Of a stretch of DNA of 64,000 nucleotides, positions 26,069 through 34,400 are shown piece by piece. The notes under the pieces are model-generated. The model had not been told where the DNA came from, did no database searches, and was given only the letters and a program-made list of their open reading frames with translations. Position 1 is the stretch's first letter; each line of letters starts with the position of its first letter. The stretch lies in NCBI GenBank assembly GCA_047619685.1, contig JBLHLC010000004.1, forward strand, positions 87,824 to 151,823, given 5' to 3'. This DNA comes from JABDJZ01 sp047619685 (GTDB lineage Bacteria > Bacteroidota > Rhodothermia > Rhodothermales > UBA10348). The position numbers and the translations under genes were made by a program.

Positions 26069-26608
26069 ATGAAGGTATACACAAAAACAGGCGACGACGG
26101 CACTACGGGCCTTTTTGGCGGCGACCGGGTCCGAAAGGATCACGTTCGAATCGCGGCCTACGGCACAGTCGACGAAGCCAATGCCGCCATCGGCGTGGGG
26201 CGTTCTGAGGGCCCCGAGGACCTCCTCCACGCCATGCTGGAGCGGGTCCAGGGCGAACTTTTTGTGGTTGGCGCAGATTTGGCCACGCCGACGTCGGCAA
26301 AACCCTCCGTGCCCAGGATTTCGCCGGACGAAATTGCGGGCCTTGAGGCGGACATCGACCGTCTGGAGGAGGACCTGCCGCCGCTCAAGACATTCGTCCT
26401 CCCCGGAGGCACCAAGCGGGCGGCGGCGCTTCACACGGGCAGGACCGTCTCGCGCCGGGCCGAACGGCAGATTTTTTCTGCGATGGACACCGAAACCATA
26501 GACCCCAATGTGGCCATCTACATGAACCGGTTGTCGGATTTCCTCTTTGTTGCCGCCCGGTGGGCCAACCATGCTGCCGGCGTCCCGGACACCCCCTGGC
26601 TACCGTGA
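26069..26608 (+). CDS. ATP:cob(I)alamin adenosyltransferase, PduO type
   Basis: A 179-residue trimeric-type enzyme transferring adenosyl from ATP to cob(I)alamin. Family blocks: KVYTKTGDDGTTGLFGGDRV at the N-terminus, the ATP/corrin segment RIAAYGTVDEANAAIG, LPGGTKRAAALHTGRTVSRR and the ending NRLSDFLFVAARWANHAAG. It starts 13 bp after the BtuD-like gene, and its stop overlaps the next start (GTGA). It supplies coenzyme B12 to B12-dependent enzymes that are not in this window. Confidence 0.95.
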   Translation: MKVYTKTGDDGTTGLFGGDRVRKDHVRIAAYGTVDEANAAIGVGRSEGPEDLLHAMLERVQGELFVVGADLATPTSAKPSVPRISPDEIAGLEADIDRLEEDLPPLKTFVLPGGTKRAAALHTGRTVSRRAERQIFSAMDTETIDPNVAIYMNRLSDFLFVAARWANHAAGVPDTPWLP

Positions 26609-28563
26609 GCCCCGCTACGCCTGGCGGCAGCACCCGGGAAACCCGTGCGGGAAGGCGCGTGGCCTTTACCGTTGCCATGGCGGCGCTACCTCTCGCCTTT
26701 TTTGTGCTCCTCGAGATTGGGCTTCGTCTGGCTGGTTTCGGGGCCTCCCTCCCCCTTTTCGTCCCCGTCCCGGGCGCGCCGGAATACTCCACCCAGAACA
26801 GGGACGTCGCTCACCGCTATTTCTCGCAACAGGCACGCGTGCCCACGTCAATCGGGGACGCCTTTCTGACGGACAAGACGCCGGAGACGTACCGCATTTT
26901 TGTGCAGGGTGGTTCTTCGGCAGCAGGGTACCCGTTTTACTACGGAGGCAGCTTTTCCCGCATGTTGCAGCAACGGCTGCAGCAGACCTTCCCTGAGCGG
27001 CGGATCCAGGTCGTGAACACGGCGATGGCCGCGGTAAACTCGTACACACTTCTGGACTTCGCCCCCGAAATCGTGGCGCAACGGCCGGATGCCGTACTGA
27101 TTTACGCCGGCCACAACGAGTTTTACGGAGCGCTCGGAGTCGGTTCGGCCGAGTCGCTCGGCAAAAGCCGGTGGGTGGTACGCGCGTATCTCCGGCTACA
27201 GCGGTGGCGGACGGTGCAACTGCTGAGGGCCGGGCTGTCCAAACTGGCTGGTGTCGTCAGTGGCCGAGGCGCCGGCGCGGCGCCAGGCGTGACGCTGATG
27301 GAGCGCATGGTGGGCGAGCAGGAGATCGCCCTCGGGAGCCCCGTCTACGCCGCGGGCATCGCCCAATTCCGAAGTAACCTCCGCGAACTACTCGAGACCT
27401 ATACAAAGGCCGGAATACGCGTGTTTGTGGGCACTGTGGCCAGCAATGAACGCGATCATCCCCCCTTTCTCTCCGCGCCGCAGGACGGAACGTCTTCGGA
27501 TGACTGGTCGCGCAGCCTCGGCCAGGCCCAGGCTGCATCTGACCCGGTCCGGGCCCTCGAGGATCTTTTGGTCGCCGACACGCTGGCGGCCGACGCGCCT
27601 TTTTTTTTGGGCAGAGCCCTGGACGCCCAGAGTCGTTTCCCGGAGGCCGCAGCGGCTTACATAAAGGCCAAGGATCGCGACCGGCTGCGGTTTCGGGCAT
27701 CCGAAGACATCAACCGCGTCGTGCGGGAAGAGGCGGGTGCAGTCGGGGCAACGGTGGTGGACGTTCGCGTCGCCATGTCGGCTGCGTCTCCAGGGGGTGT
27801 CATTGACGGGACGCTCATGCTCGAGCACCTGCACCCCAACCTGGATGGCTATTTCTTGATGGCCGACGTGTTTTACGAGGCGCTGCGCGCCCAGGAGGTA
27901 CTGACGCCGTGGGACCCCATTTCCAGGGAAGACGCACGCGGTGAAGTCCTGCTCACCGCCGTGGACTCACTCTTCGGAGCATACCGTGTCCTCCAGTTGA
28001 AGGGAAGCTGGCCCTTCGGCCCCCCGGGCACTACGTGGACCGACACCCTCAAGGCCCGCACGCCGCTGGAGGCCATTACCATCCGCCTTTTCCGCAAGGA
28101 AATCTCCTGGTTTGAGGCTACAAACCTTCTGATCCAGATCCAGGAAGGCGGCGGAGATCACATGGGCATGCTACAGACGGCCTTGGCCCAGATCCAGCAA
28201 TACCCATTCCTGCCCGGTCCCTACGCGACGGCAGGACAGGCCATGCTTCGTCAGGGACGCCCGGACGAGGCCATGGTGTACTTCGGTGTGGCCCTCGATA
28301 TCGAAGAGTCGGGCGCGGTCCGGGAAGTGATGGGCGATGTCCACGCCGCACTTGGGCGACACGCGGAGGCCAGGGATTCCTATCTCCAGGCCACACGGAT
28401 CGACGCCGAAAACCCCGAATACGTGCTCAAACTGGGCCGGTCGCACGCAATCCTCGGGGATACCCTGGCCGCCCACACTGTCCTCCAGCAGTACCTGGCA
28501 CGCAAGCCTGAGGACGCCCGGGTGGCGCGGGTCCTTGCCGCGCTGGACCAGGCCAGGCAGTAG
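26605..28563 (+). CDS. Membrane-anchored SGNH hydrolase-like protein with C-terminal TPRs
   Basis: A 652-residue protein. One N-terminal transmembrane segment (VAFTVAMAALPLAFFVLLEI, ~20-40) is followed by an SGNH/GDSL-type domain: block I FVQGGSSAAGYPFYYGGSF, block III YAGHNEFYGALG, and a late block V LEHLHPNLDGYF. The final ~170 residues are TPR-like (DEAMVYFGVALDIEESGAV, YLQATRIDAENPEYVLKLGR). The start GTG 26605 forms a GTGA overlap with the adenosyltransferase stop. TPR-SGNH proteins often act on acylated sugars or sit near cell-surface polymer genes, but no substrate is assigned. The next gene's longer frame overlaps its stop codon. Confidence 0.82.
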   Translation: MSPATPGGSTRETRAGRRVAFTVAMAALPLAFFVLLEIGLRLAGFGASLPLFVPVPGAPEYSTQNRDVAHRYFSQQARVPTSIGDAFLTDKTPETYRIFVQGGSSAAGYPFYYGGSFSRMLQQRLQQTFPERRIQVVNTAMAAVNSYTLLDFAPEIVAQRPDAVLIYAGHNEFYGALGVGSAESLGKSRWVVRAYLRLQRWRTVQLLRAGLSKLAGVVSGRGAGAAPGVTLMERMVGEQEIALGSPVYAAGIAQFRSNLRELLETYTKAGIRVFVGTVASNERDHPPFLSAPQDGTSSDDWSRSLGQAQAASDPVRALEDLLVADTLAADAPFFLGRALDAQSRFPEAAAAYIKAKDRDRLRFRASEDINRVVREEAGAVGATVVDVRVAMSAASPGGVIDGTLMLEHLHPNLDGYFLMADVFYEALRAQEVLTPWDPISREDARGEVLLTAVDSLFGAYRVLQLKGSWPFGPPGTTWTDTLKARTPLEAITIRLFRKEISWFEATNLLIQIQEGGGDHMGMLQTALAQIQQYPFLPGPYATAGQAMLRQGRPDEAMVYFGVALDIEESGAVREVMGDVHAALGRHAEARDSYLQATRIDAENPEYVLKLGRSHAILGDTLAAHTVLQQYLARKPEDARVARVLAALDQARQ

Positions 28564-28649
28564 TGCCCTCCCGACCGGGGAGCCTGGGCGTGAACTCCGC
28601 GTTTAGCAGGTTTCGCCAGCTTCCGGACTGCGTGCAAAAGTCTCGATAC

Positions 28650-30434
28650 ATGCCCCGCCCGCCTACACTGCGCGACCTGGTGGTGATCATGTTGTTGGGT
28701 CTCGGAGGCGCCCTCTGGCCGGTTGGGCCCAGTGCGTCCAGTGCGTCCAGTGCGTCAGCCCAGACGCTGAGATTCGAAGATGCCACCCAGAGCGCCGGCA
28801 TGACACTGACCTCGCGCGGTCATGGCGTGGCGGTGCGCGACTATGACAAGGACGGGTGGCCCGACCTCTTTGTGGTGTCGTCGAATGGGCCCGGCGCTCT
28901 CTTTCGAAATCAGCGCGACGGCACATTCCAGGAAGCCATCGGGACGGGAATCGACGTAAATGGCCGCTACGCGGCTCCGGCGTGGGCTGACATAAACAAC
29001 GACGGATGGGCTGATCTGATCGTGGTCGGCCAGAATGCCCCGAACAAGATCTACCTGGCGCAGGGAGACGGCACCTTCGAAGACGTCTCGGCAGACAGCG
29101 GCATCGACCTTGATGCCCGCAGTGCGCTTGCCGTGTTTGGGGACTACGACACGGATGGGCTGGTGGATCTCTTCATCGCCGTGGACGACGCCGCAGACCA
29201 GCTCTACCACAATCTTGGGGGCGGCCGGTTTGAAGACGTGTCGGTAGCCGCAGGAATAACCGGTCCGGATCACGCCGTTCCCATGCAGGCCATGTGGTTC
29301 GACTATGACCACAACGGCACGCAGGACCTTTTTGCGGTGCATGACGGGTTTGAGGACAGCCGCCTCCATCGAAACATGGGATACCTGCCGCTCATCGATC
29401 AGGCCAGGGCCACCGGCTTCGACGACGTCGGCGCGGGCAACAGCATGGGACAGGCCTGGGCGGATGTGGACGGCGATGGGTGGGAAGACGTCTACGTGAG
29501 TCGCCTTGGAGAGGCGGGCCTCTACATGAATCAGCAAGGAAATGGCTTCCTGCAGATTGAAGACGCGCTCGGGGCGTGGCGTAACGGGATGGCCTGGGGC
29601 ACGGTCTTCGCCGACTTCGACAACGATCTGGATCCAGACATCTTTGTGGTCAACACCTCGGGATACGACGGCACCAAGACGCTGCTTTATGAGAACCGGG
29701 ATTCCTGGTTCTACGACAGATCGCAGTCCGCAGGCGTGTCGCTTCGCACGGAAACGCAGGGACTCGCGACGTTCGATTATGACCTTGATGGCCTGGTAGA
29801 CCTTGTTTTTCCCGATCACGACGGACGCGTCCGTGTGCTTCGCGGAACGTCAGAAATGCCCGGCAACTGGTTGCGAATCCAGCTCGAGGGGCTCACGGCA
29901 AACCGGGACGCCATCGGGGCGCGCGTTGAACTTCGTGCAGGAGGCCAAGTCCTCACGCGATTCGTTTCAGGAGGCGACAGCTACTGCTCGCAGAGTGAGC
30001 CGGTGATGCACTTCGGGCTTGGAGCCGCCTCTTCCGTGGACGCTGTGGTCGTCCACTGGGGCGGAGATAATACCGAGGCTTTTGGCTCGCTGACTGCCGG
30101 CAGCTACACCCTGAGGCAAGGCTCGGGTACCGCGGTGGGGGTAGCCGCGCAGCCGGTGCCTGAAATCCCGGCCTCCGAGACCCTCGTGGAGGCTTTTCCC
30201 AACCCCTTCTCTGCCGATACCAGTATCAGGGTTCACCTTCCGCTGGCCCAACAGGCACGGATTTCCGTGTTTGACGTGCGCGGGCGAGAGGTGGCCATCC
30301 TGGCCCAGGGCAGCATGCCCGCAGGTTGGAACGCAATCAATCTGCAAGCTGAGGACCTGGTAACCGGCATTTACTTCATAAGACTGGAAACCCAATCGGG
30401 AATTAGGACTATCGCCGTGGCACGCACCCGATAA
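28650..30434 (+). CDS. Secreted FG-GAP/VCBS and ASPIC/UnbV-domain protein with type IX sorting domain
   Basis: A 594-residue protein. The ATG at 28650 starts a signal peptide ending around AQTLRFED; a GTG frame from 28563 adds a tail not resembling a signal peptide. The body is a beta-propeller of repeated calcium-loop units such as DYDKDGWPDLFVVSS, DINNDGWADLIVV and DYDTDGLVDLFIAVD. An ASPIC/UnbV domain (~455-530, GNWLRIQLEGL, VVVHWGGDNTEAF) and a type A sorting domain (EAFPNPFSADTSIRVHLP ... ) follow. CRTAC1-like proteins of this kind are surface exposed; the ligand is unknown. A threefold GTGCGTCCA-like repeat at 28732-28758 lies inside the signal peptide. Confidence 0.9.
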   Translation: MPRPPTLRDLVVIMLLGLGGALWPVGPSASSASSASAQTLRFEDATQSAGMTLTSRGHGVAVRDYDKDGWPDLFVVSSNGPGALFRNQRDGTFQEAIGTGIDVNGRYAAPAWADINNDGWADLIVVGQNAPNKIYLAQGDGTFEDVSADSGIDLDARSALAVFGDYDTDGLVDLFIAVDDAADQLYHNLGGGRFEDVSVAAGITGPDHAVPMQAMWFDYDHNGTQDLFAVHDGFEDSRLHRNMGYLPLIDQARATGFDDVGAGNSMGQAWADVDGDGWEDVYVSRLGEAGLYMNQQGNGFLQIEDALGAWRNGMAWGTVFADFDNDLDPDIFVVNTSGYDGTKTLLYENRDSWFYDRSQSAGVSLRTETQGLATFDYDLDGLVDLVFPDHDGRVRVLRGTSEMPGNWLRIQLEGLTANRDAIGARVELRAGGQVLTRFVSGGDSYCSQSEPVMHFGLGAASSVDAVVVHWGGDNTEAFGSLTAGSYTLRQGSGTAVGVAAQPVPEIPASETLVEAFPNPFSADTSIRVHLPLAQQARISVFDVRGREVAILAQGSMPAGWNAINLQAEDLVTGIYFIRLETQSGIRTIAVARTR

Positions 30435-30462
30435 TCGCCAAACTCTGACCTCGCGCTCACGC

Positions 30463-31737
30463 ATGAGATTCCTTGCTCCGCTTTCCTTTCTCCTCATGGG
30501 AGCCGCGCTGGCCTACATCGGCCTGAAGCCCCCTGTGGCCGCGCCCCCGGTAATGCCGGTTGTCCCGGTTGCTACGACCGACCACTTCGGGGTGGAGACG
30601 GACCGCTATTTCGTCCAGGTCGAGTCCATCCGATCCGGGGACACGTTTTCGGATCTGCTTGCCCCATACAGCGTGTCTGCCGAGGCCATTGCGGAGATAG
30701 TTGAGAAGGCAAAGGCGGTTTTTGACATACGCAAGCTGCAGCCGAATCACGATCTGCACGTCTACTACTCCCCCGATTCCCTGCGCGAAGTGAAATTGGC
30801 CATCTACGAGGCCGACCCCACCCGCTACGTCGTATTTGATTTCGCCGACAGCCTGAGCGCCCGCATCGTGGAGCGCGATGTGCGGACCTCTACCAGGTCT
30901 ATTTCAGGAGTCGTGGAGCGGTCGCTCTACGAAACCCTGGAAGACCTTCGTGTGGATCCCTTCCTTGCCGTCCGAATGTCAGAGGTCTACGCCTGGCAGA
31001 TTGACTTTGGGCGTCTTCAGGTGGGCGACCGGTTTACGGTAGCCTTCGAAGAGCGGTACGTGGGTAGCGAGCGTATTGGTTTGGGCCAGGTGTTGGCCGC
31101 CACCTTTGTACATGGCACCCGGGAATTCGAAGCGTTTCACTACGCGGAAGGCGAGCGAGAGGAGTACTTCGACGGGGACGGCAACAGTCTTCGAAAGGCG
31201 TTCCTGATTGCGCCGGTCGAGTACAAGCGAATCAGTTCGCGCTACTCCGGTCGCAGATTCCATCCGGTCCAGAAGCGCTACAAGGCCCATCTGGGGACAG
31301 ACTACGCCGCCAACCCAGGCACGCCGATTCATGCGACCGGCGACGGTACAGTGACCGATGCTCGGTACGGAAACGCCAACGGCAACTTCGTCAAGATCAA
31401 GCACAACGGGACCTACTCGACGCAGTACCTGCACATGCAGAAGATCAAGTCCGGAATCCGTCCCGGCGTGGCTGTCAGGCAGGGAGACGTCATTGGCTAC
31501 GTGGGCTCCACGGGACTTGCGCGGGGGCCCCACGTCTGCTACCGTTTCTGGAAGAACGGCCGGCAGGTGGACCATCTGCGCCAGGACCTTCCTTCGGTGG
31601 ATCCTCTTCCGGCAGCAGCACTCGCCGACTTCGAAGTTCAGCGAGATCGCTGGCGGGCCCACCTTGCTGCGCAGGCCCCGGTCATGACCCGCACGCCCGT
31701 CGGTACGCAGGCCGCGTCATTGGCTCCTGGACTCTAG
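30463..31737 (+). CDS. M23-family metallopeptidase (lysostaphin-type endopeptidase)
   Basis: A 424-residue envelope protein with an N-terminal hydrophobic segment (LAPLSFLLMGAALAYIGL) that is a signal or anchor. Residues ~50-130 resemble the LysM/OapA-like domain preceding M23 peptidases (SIRSGDTFSDLLAPYSVSAE). The catalytic domain (~270-390) has the zinc-ligand pattern KAHLGTDYAANPGTPIHATG, then YLHMQ and GPHVCYRFW, with GDVIGYVGSTG between. It should cleave peptidoglycan cross-links, as MepM-type endopeptidases do. Its stop codon overlaps that of the convergent lipoprotein gene by 3 bases (31735-31737 versus 31734-31736). Confidence 0.93.
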   Translation: MRFLAPLSFLLMGAALAYIGLKPPVAAPPVMPVVPVATTDHFGVETDRYFVQVESIRSGDTFSDLLAPYSVSAEAIAEIVEKAKAVFDIRKLQPNHDLHVYYSPDSLREVKLAIYEADPTRYVVFDFADSLSARIVERDVRTSTRSISGVVERSLYETLEDLRVDPFLAVRMSEVYAWQIDFGRLQVGDRFTVAFEERYVGSERIGLGQVLAATFVHGTREFEAFHYAEGEREEYFDGDGNSLRKAFLIAPVEYKRISSRYSGRRFHPVQKRYKAHLGTDYAANPGTPIHATGDGTVTDARYGNANGNFVKIKHNGTYSTQYLHMQKIKSGIRPGVAVRQGDVIGYVGSTGLARGPHVCYRFWKNGRQVDHLRQDLPSVDPLPAAALADFEVQRDRWRAHLAAQAPVMTRTPVGTQAASLAPGL

Positions 31738-32507
31738 TCCGCCAGGTAGCTCTTGAGCGAATCTGATCCCAGGTAGCGTCCCTCGGCGTTCGTGAACCAG
31801 TGTATGGACTGGGTCAGGTTCATGCCCTCCGCCTCGACGATGCCCTGGAAGTCGATGTACTCGCCATCATTCGCGGCCTCATCGTGATAGAACCTGCTTC
31901 CGACAAGGCGGGCCGTGTCGGCGTCGAAATAGAAGTACCACACGTCGGAGCCCACGGCAGGGTCATACATGACCTTGATACGCTGGACGTCCTTGCCCAT
32001 GAACGTGGTATCCAGAACGGCCGGCTGAACCAGCGTACCCTCATCGACCAGCTTCATGGGAAGACCGTGCATGAACGCATAGTATTCCCGCCACCACGCC
32101 AGGCCATCGGGGCACTCCAGCCGGTAGCGTGCGCCCTGCGTAGAATCCGGCACGACGCCATTGACCGAAGCGGCGCAGTTCTCGGCATCAAAGTAGGCTT
32201 CGACCATGTCCTCGCCACGGTTCTGCCGCATGCCGAAAGAGCCGGCCAGCGGATCCAGCCGCATGCTGGTCTCCCGCACAAACCCGTCGGGTCGGCGCTC
32301 CGCCAGGTCAATCCGGTGCGGACGCCCGTACCAGGCGCCGGCCGGGTCGTGAAAGCGAATGCTTCGTGCAACGAGGGCTTCGGCATCGGAAAGGCCCTCG
32401 TCCTGCCCCGGCTCCCCGCACGCGCCGATCAATAACGCGGCGAATATCAACACGAATGGGAGAACGCGCCGGGCTGGTACCGGTAGTATCCGCTGAACTT
32501 TCTGCAT
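31734..32507 (-). CDS. DUF6503-like outer-membrane-type lipoprotein
   Basis: A 257-residue protein from the ATG at 32507, with a long basic n-region and lipobox LIGAC around residue 27. The mature protein has the pattern of Bacteroidota DUF6503-type lipoproteins: early helix DAEALVARSIRFHDP, a beta-rich core (HRIDLAERRPDGFVRETSMR, VWYFYFDADTARLVGSRFYH), and a terminal FTNAEGRYLGSDSLKSY. The fold may be LolA/LppX-like, which would suggest hydrophobic ligand carriage, but this is inference. It is divergent from the polyketide synthase gene, 52 bp away. Confidence 0.75.
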   Translation of the reverse strand: MQKVQRILPVPARRVLPFVLIFAALLIGACGEPGQDEGLSDAEALVARSIRFHDPAGAWYGRPHRIDLAERRPDGFVRETSMRLDPLAGSFGMRQNRGEDMVEAYFDAENCAASVNGVVPDSTQGARYRLECPDGLAWWREYYAFMHGLPMKLVDEGTLVQPAVLDTTFMGKDVQRIKVMYDPAVGSDVWYFYFDADTARLVGSRFYHDEAANDGEYIDFQGIVEAEGMNLTQSIHWFTNAEGRYLGSDSLKSYLAD

Positions 32508-32559
32508 CTTTGTCTTTGTTGAGCCCGCAGAATATCGGGTAGACCCGCGCCAAGTGTCC

Positions 32560-33702
32560 ATGTCAAGACCGGTTTTGATTCATAGCGTGGAGACTCGGGT
32601 GCCCCCAAACGCCTACAGGCAGGAGGAAATCGGAGGTGTTCTGAGCCGCGACCTGGAGCCGGGCGGCCGGGGCGACAAACTCTCACAACGCATCTACAGG
32701 CACTCCGGGATCGAGACGCGGCACTCCGTGATTGCTGGATATCATGCGGGCCAGGGCGATGGGCTCTTCTTCGATGGGGCCTCCGGAAGTTTCCTTTCTC
32801 CTACTACCGGGGAGCGGAATGACAAATATATTGCCGAGGCCAAGCCGCTCTTCGTGGAAACGGCTCGCCAGGCCCTGGATGCGTCCCCCTTCGGCCCATC
32901 GGATGTCACGCATGTCGTCACCGTGTCCTGCACAGGCTTTTTTGCCCCCGGCCCGGACTACTACATTCTACGCGATCTGGGACTGCCGGCCAGCACGCAG
33001 CGCTACCACGTGGGGTTTATGGGCTGCTTCGCTGCATTCCCTGCCCTTCGCATGGCGGCGGCGTTCTGCAAAAGCGACCCCGAGGCCGTAGTTCTTGTGG
33101 TGTGCCTGGAACTCTGCACGTTGCATCTGGAACCCTCCGAGGTCATAGACAACATCATCGCCTGCTCCGTTTTTGCGGACGGCGCGGCTGGCGTTGTGGT
33201 GAGCAGCCGGACGGCTGCGTCCGGGGCAGCGTCGTCCGGAGCTGCCTCCACGTCCGGGCCATCTGCGGCGCTGGAGTTTGTGGACTCCGTCACGCGACTC
33301 GCGCCTGACTCAGAAGATGACATGGCCTGGCGGATCGGCGATCGCGGATTTGAGATGGTTCTTTCCACGTACGTTCCCAAGATTATCGGCGCCCAGGTCG
33401 GAGGCATCGTCGATGAAATGCTTGACGAAACCGGCAGAGACCGCGCCGACGTGTCGCACTGGTGGATCCACCCCGGCGGAAGAGCCATCCTGGATCACGT
33501 CCAGGCGGGGCTCGATCTGGCTCCGGACGCCCTGGATCCTTCGCGGGCTGTTCTGGCCCAAAACGGAAACATGAGCAGTGCGACCATCCTCTTCGTGCTG
33601 AAGGAGGCCCTCAGCAGAGGTGTGGCTCCGGGAGAGTTGGCATACGCGATGGCCTTTGGGCCCGGCCTCACCGTTGAAAGTGCATTGCTGCGGGGAGTCT
33701 GA
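32560..33702 (+). CDS. Type III polyketide synthase (chalcone/alkylresorcinol synthase-like)
   Basis: A 380-residue ketosynthase of the chalcone/stilbene synthase superfamily. The triad is visible: Cys at ~156 (VGFMGCFAAFPALR), His at ~304 (HWWIHPGGRAILDH) and Asn at ~337 (AQNGNMSSATILFV). The end carries the GPGLTVESALL loop. These enzymes extend an acyl-CoA starter with malonyl-CoA and cyclise it to resorcinols, pyrones or phloroglucinols. An Ala/Ser/Gly-rich insertion (~215-238) separates the two halves. FabH-type enzymes are less likely because of the WWIHPGG and GFMGC blocks. I chose ATG 32560; GTG 32554 is two codons earlier. It overlaps the methyltransferase start by one base. Confidence 0.94.
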   Translation: MSRPVLIHSVETRVPPNAYRQEEIGGVLSRDLEPGGRGDKLSQRIYRHSGIETRHSVIAGYHAGQGDGLFFDGASGSFLSPTTGERNDKYIAEAKPLFVETARQALDASPFGPSDVTHVVTVSCTGFFAPGPDYYILRDLGLPASTQRYHVGFMGCFAAFPALRMAAAFCKSDPEAVVLVVCLELCTLHLEPSEVIDNIIACSVFADGAAGVVVSSRTAASGAASSGAASTSGPSAALEFVDSVTRLAPDSEDDMAWRIGDRGFEMVLSTYVPKIIGAQVGGIVDEMLDETGRDRADVSHWWIHPGGRAILDHVQAGLDLAPDALDPSRAVLAQNGNMSSATILFVLKEALSRGVAPGELAYAMAFGPGLTVESALLRGV

Positions 33703-34400
33703 TGTCCACCTACTTCCTCGGAGAGAGACAGCAAGAACTGGTCGAACTGATGGACGACCCGGCGTGCGACCTGCGGCTGCTGGACAACACCTACGCTCAT
33801 TTTGCCACGCTCAACCGCCTGATTGCCGGCTGGACCTCCGTCTATCGGAGGTGGATTCGGCCTCGCCTCCGACGCGGTCCGGCCACCGTGCTGGACATAG
33901 GTTGCGGTGGCGGCGATGTACTGCGTCTGCTGGCCGGACTCGCAAACCGCGACGGTCTGGTCCTGCTCGGGACAGGGATAGACCCCGATGAGCGGGCAAT
34001 TGCTTTCGCGTCGCGAACGAACGCGGCCAAGGCCTCTGGGATAGAGCTCCTTCCGCATCACAGCAAGGACCTGGTCCGGGAGGGCCGCACCTTCGACTTT
34101 GTGATCTCCAACCATGTGCTGCATCATCTGGATGCCGACGCCATGACACAGTTTCTTGCCGATTCCGAGGCGCTCGCGACAGTTGCAGCGGTGCACAACG
34201 ACATTCGTCGGCACGACCTGGGCTACGCGGGGTTTGAGATCCTGAGTCTTGCATTCATGGATTCGTTCATTCGGCCGGACGGCAAAACTTCCATTCGGCG
34301 AAGTTATTCGCGGGATGAACTCGCTGCGGTCCTGCCCGACGACTGGACGGCCCGCACGCTTTTTCCGTTCAGGTTGTTGGCCGTTCACGTCGCCACGTGA
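33702..34400 (+). CDS. Class I SAM-dependent methyltransferase in the polyketide cluster
   Basis: A 232-residue enzyme with the SAM-binding motif VLDIGCGGGDVLRLLAGLA near residues 63-81, an acidic loop GTGIDPDERAIAFASR, and motif II FDFVISNHVLHHLDADAM. The N-terminal helix (RQQELVELMDDPACDLRLLD) resembles methyltransferases acting with type III polyketide synthases or on phenolic/quinone substrates. The ATG at 33702 uses the last base of the synthase TGA. The probable substrate is the aromatic polyketide made upstream, by C- or O-methylation; this follows from gene order, not from the sequence alone. Confidence 0.9.
   Translation: MSTYFLGERQQELVELMDDPACDLRLLDNTYAHFATLNRLIAGWTSVYRRWIRPRLRRGPATVLDIGCGGGDVLRLLAGLANRDGLVLLGTGIDPDERAIAFASRTNAAKASGIELLPHHSKDLVREGRTFDFVISNHVLHHLDADAMTQFLADSEALATVAAVHNDIRRHDLGYAGFEILSLAFMDSFIRPDGKTSIRRSYSRDELAAVLPDDWTARTLFPFRLLAVHVAT

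Noticed and set aside
32560..33702. FabH-type beta-ketoacyl-ACP synthase III
   Set aside because: WWIHPGGRAILDH, GFMGCFAAFPALR and GPGLTVES are chalcone/stilbene-synthase-superfamily blocks, and the operon partners suit a type III polyketide route.
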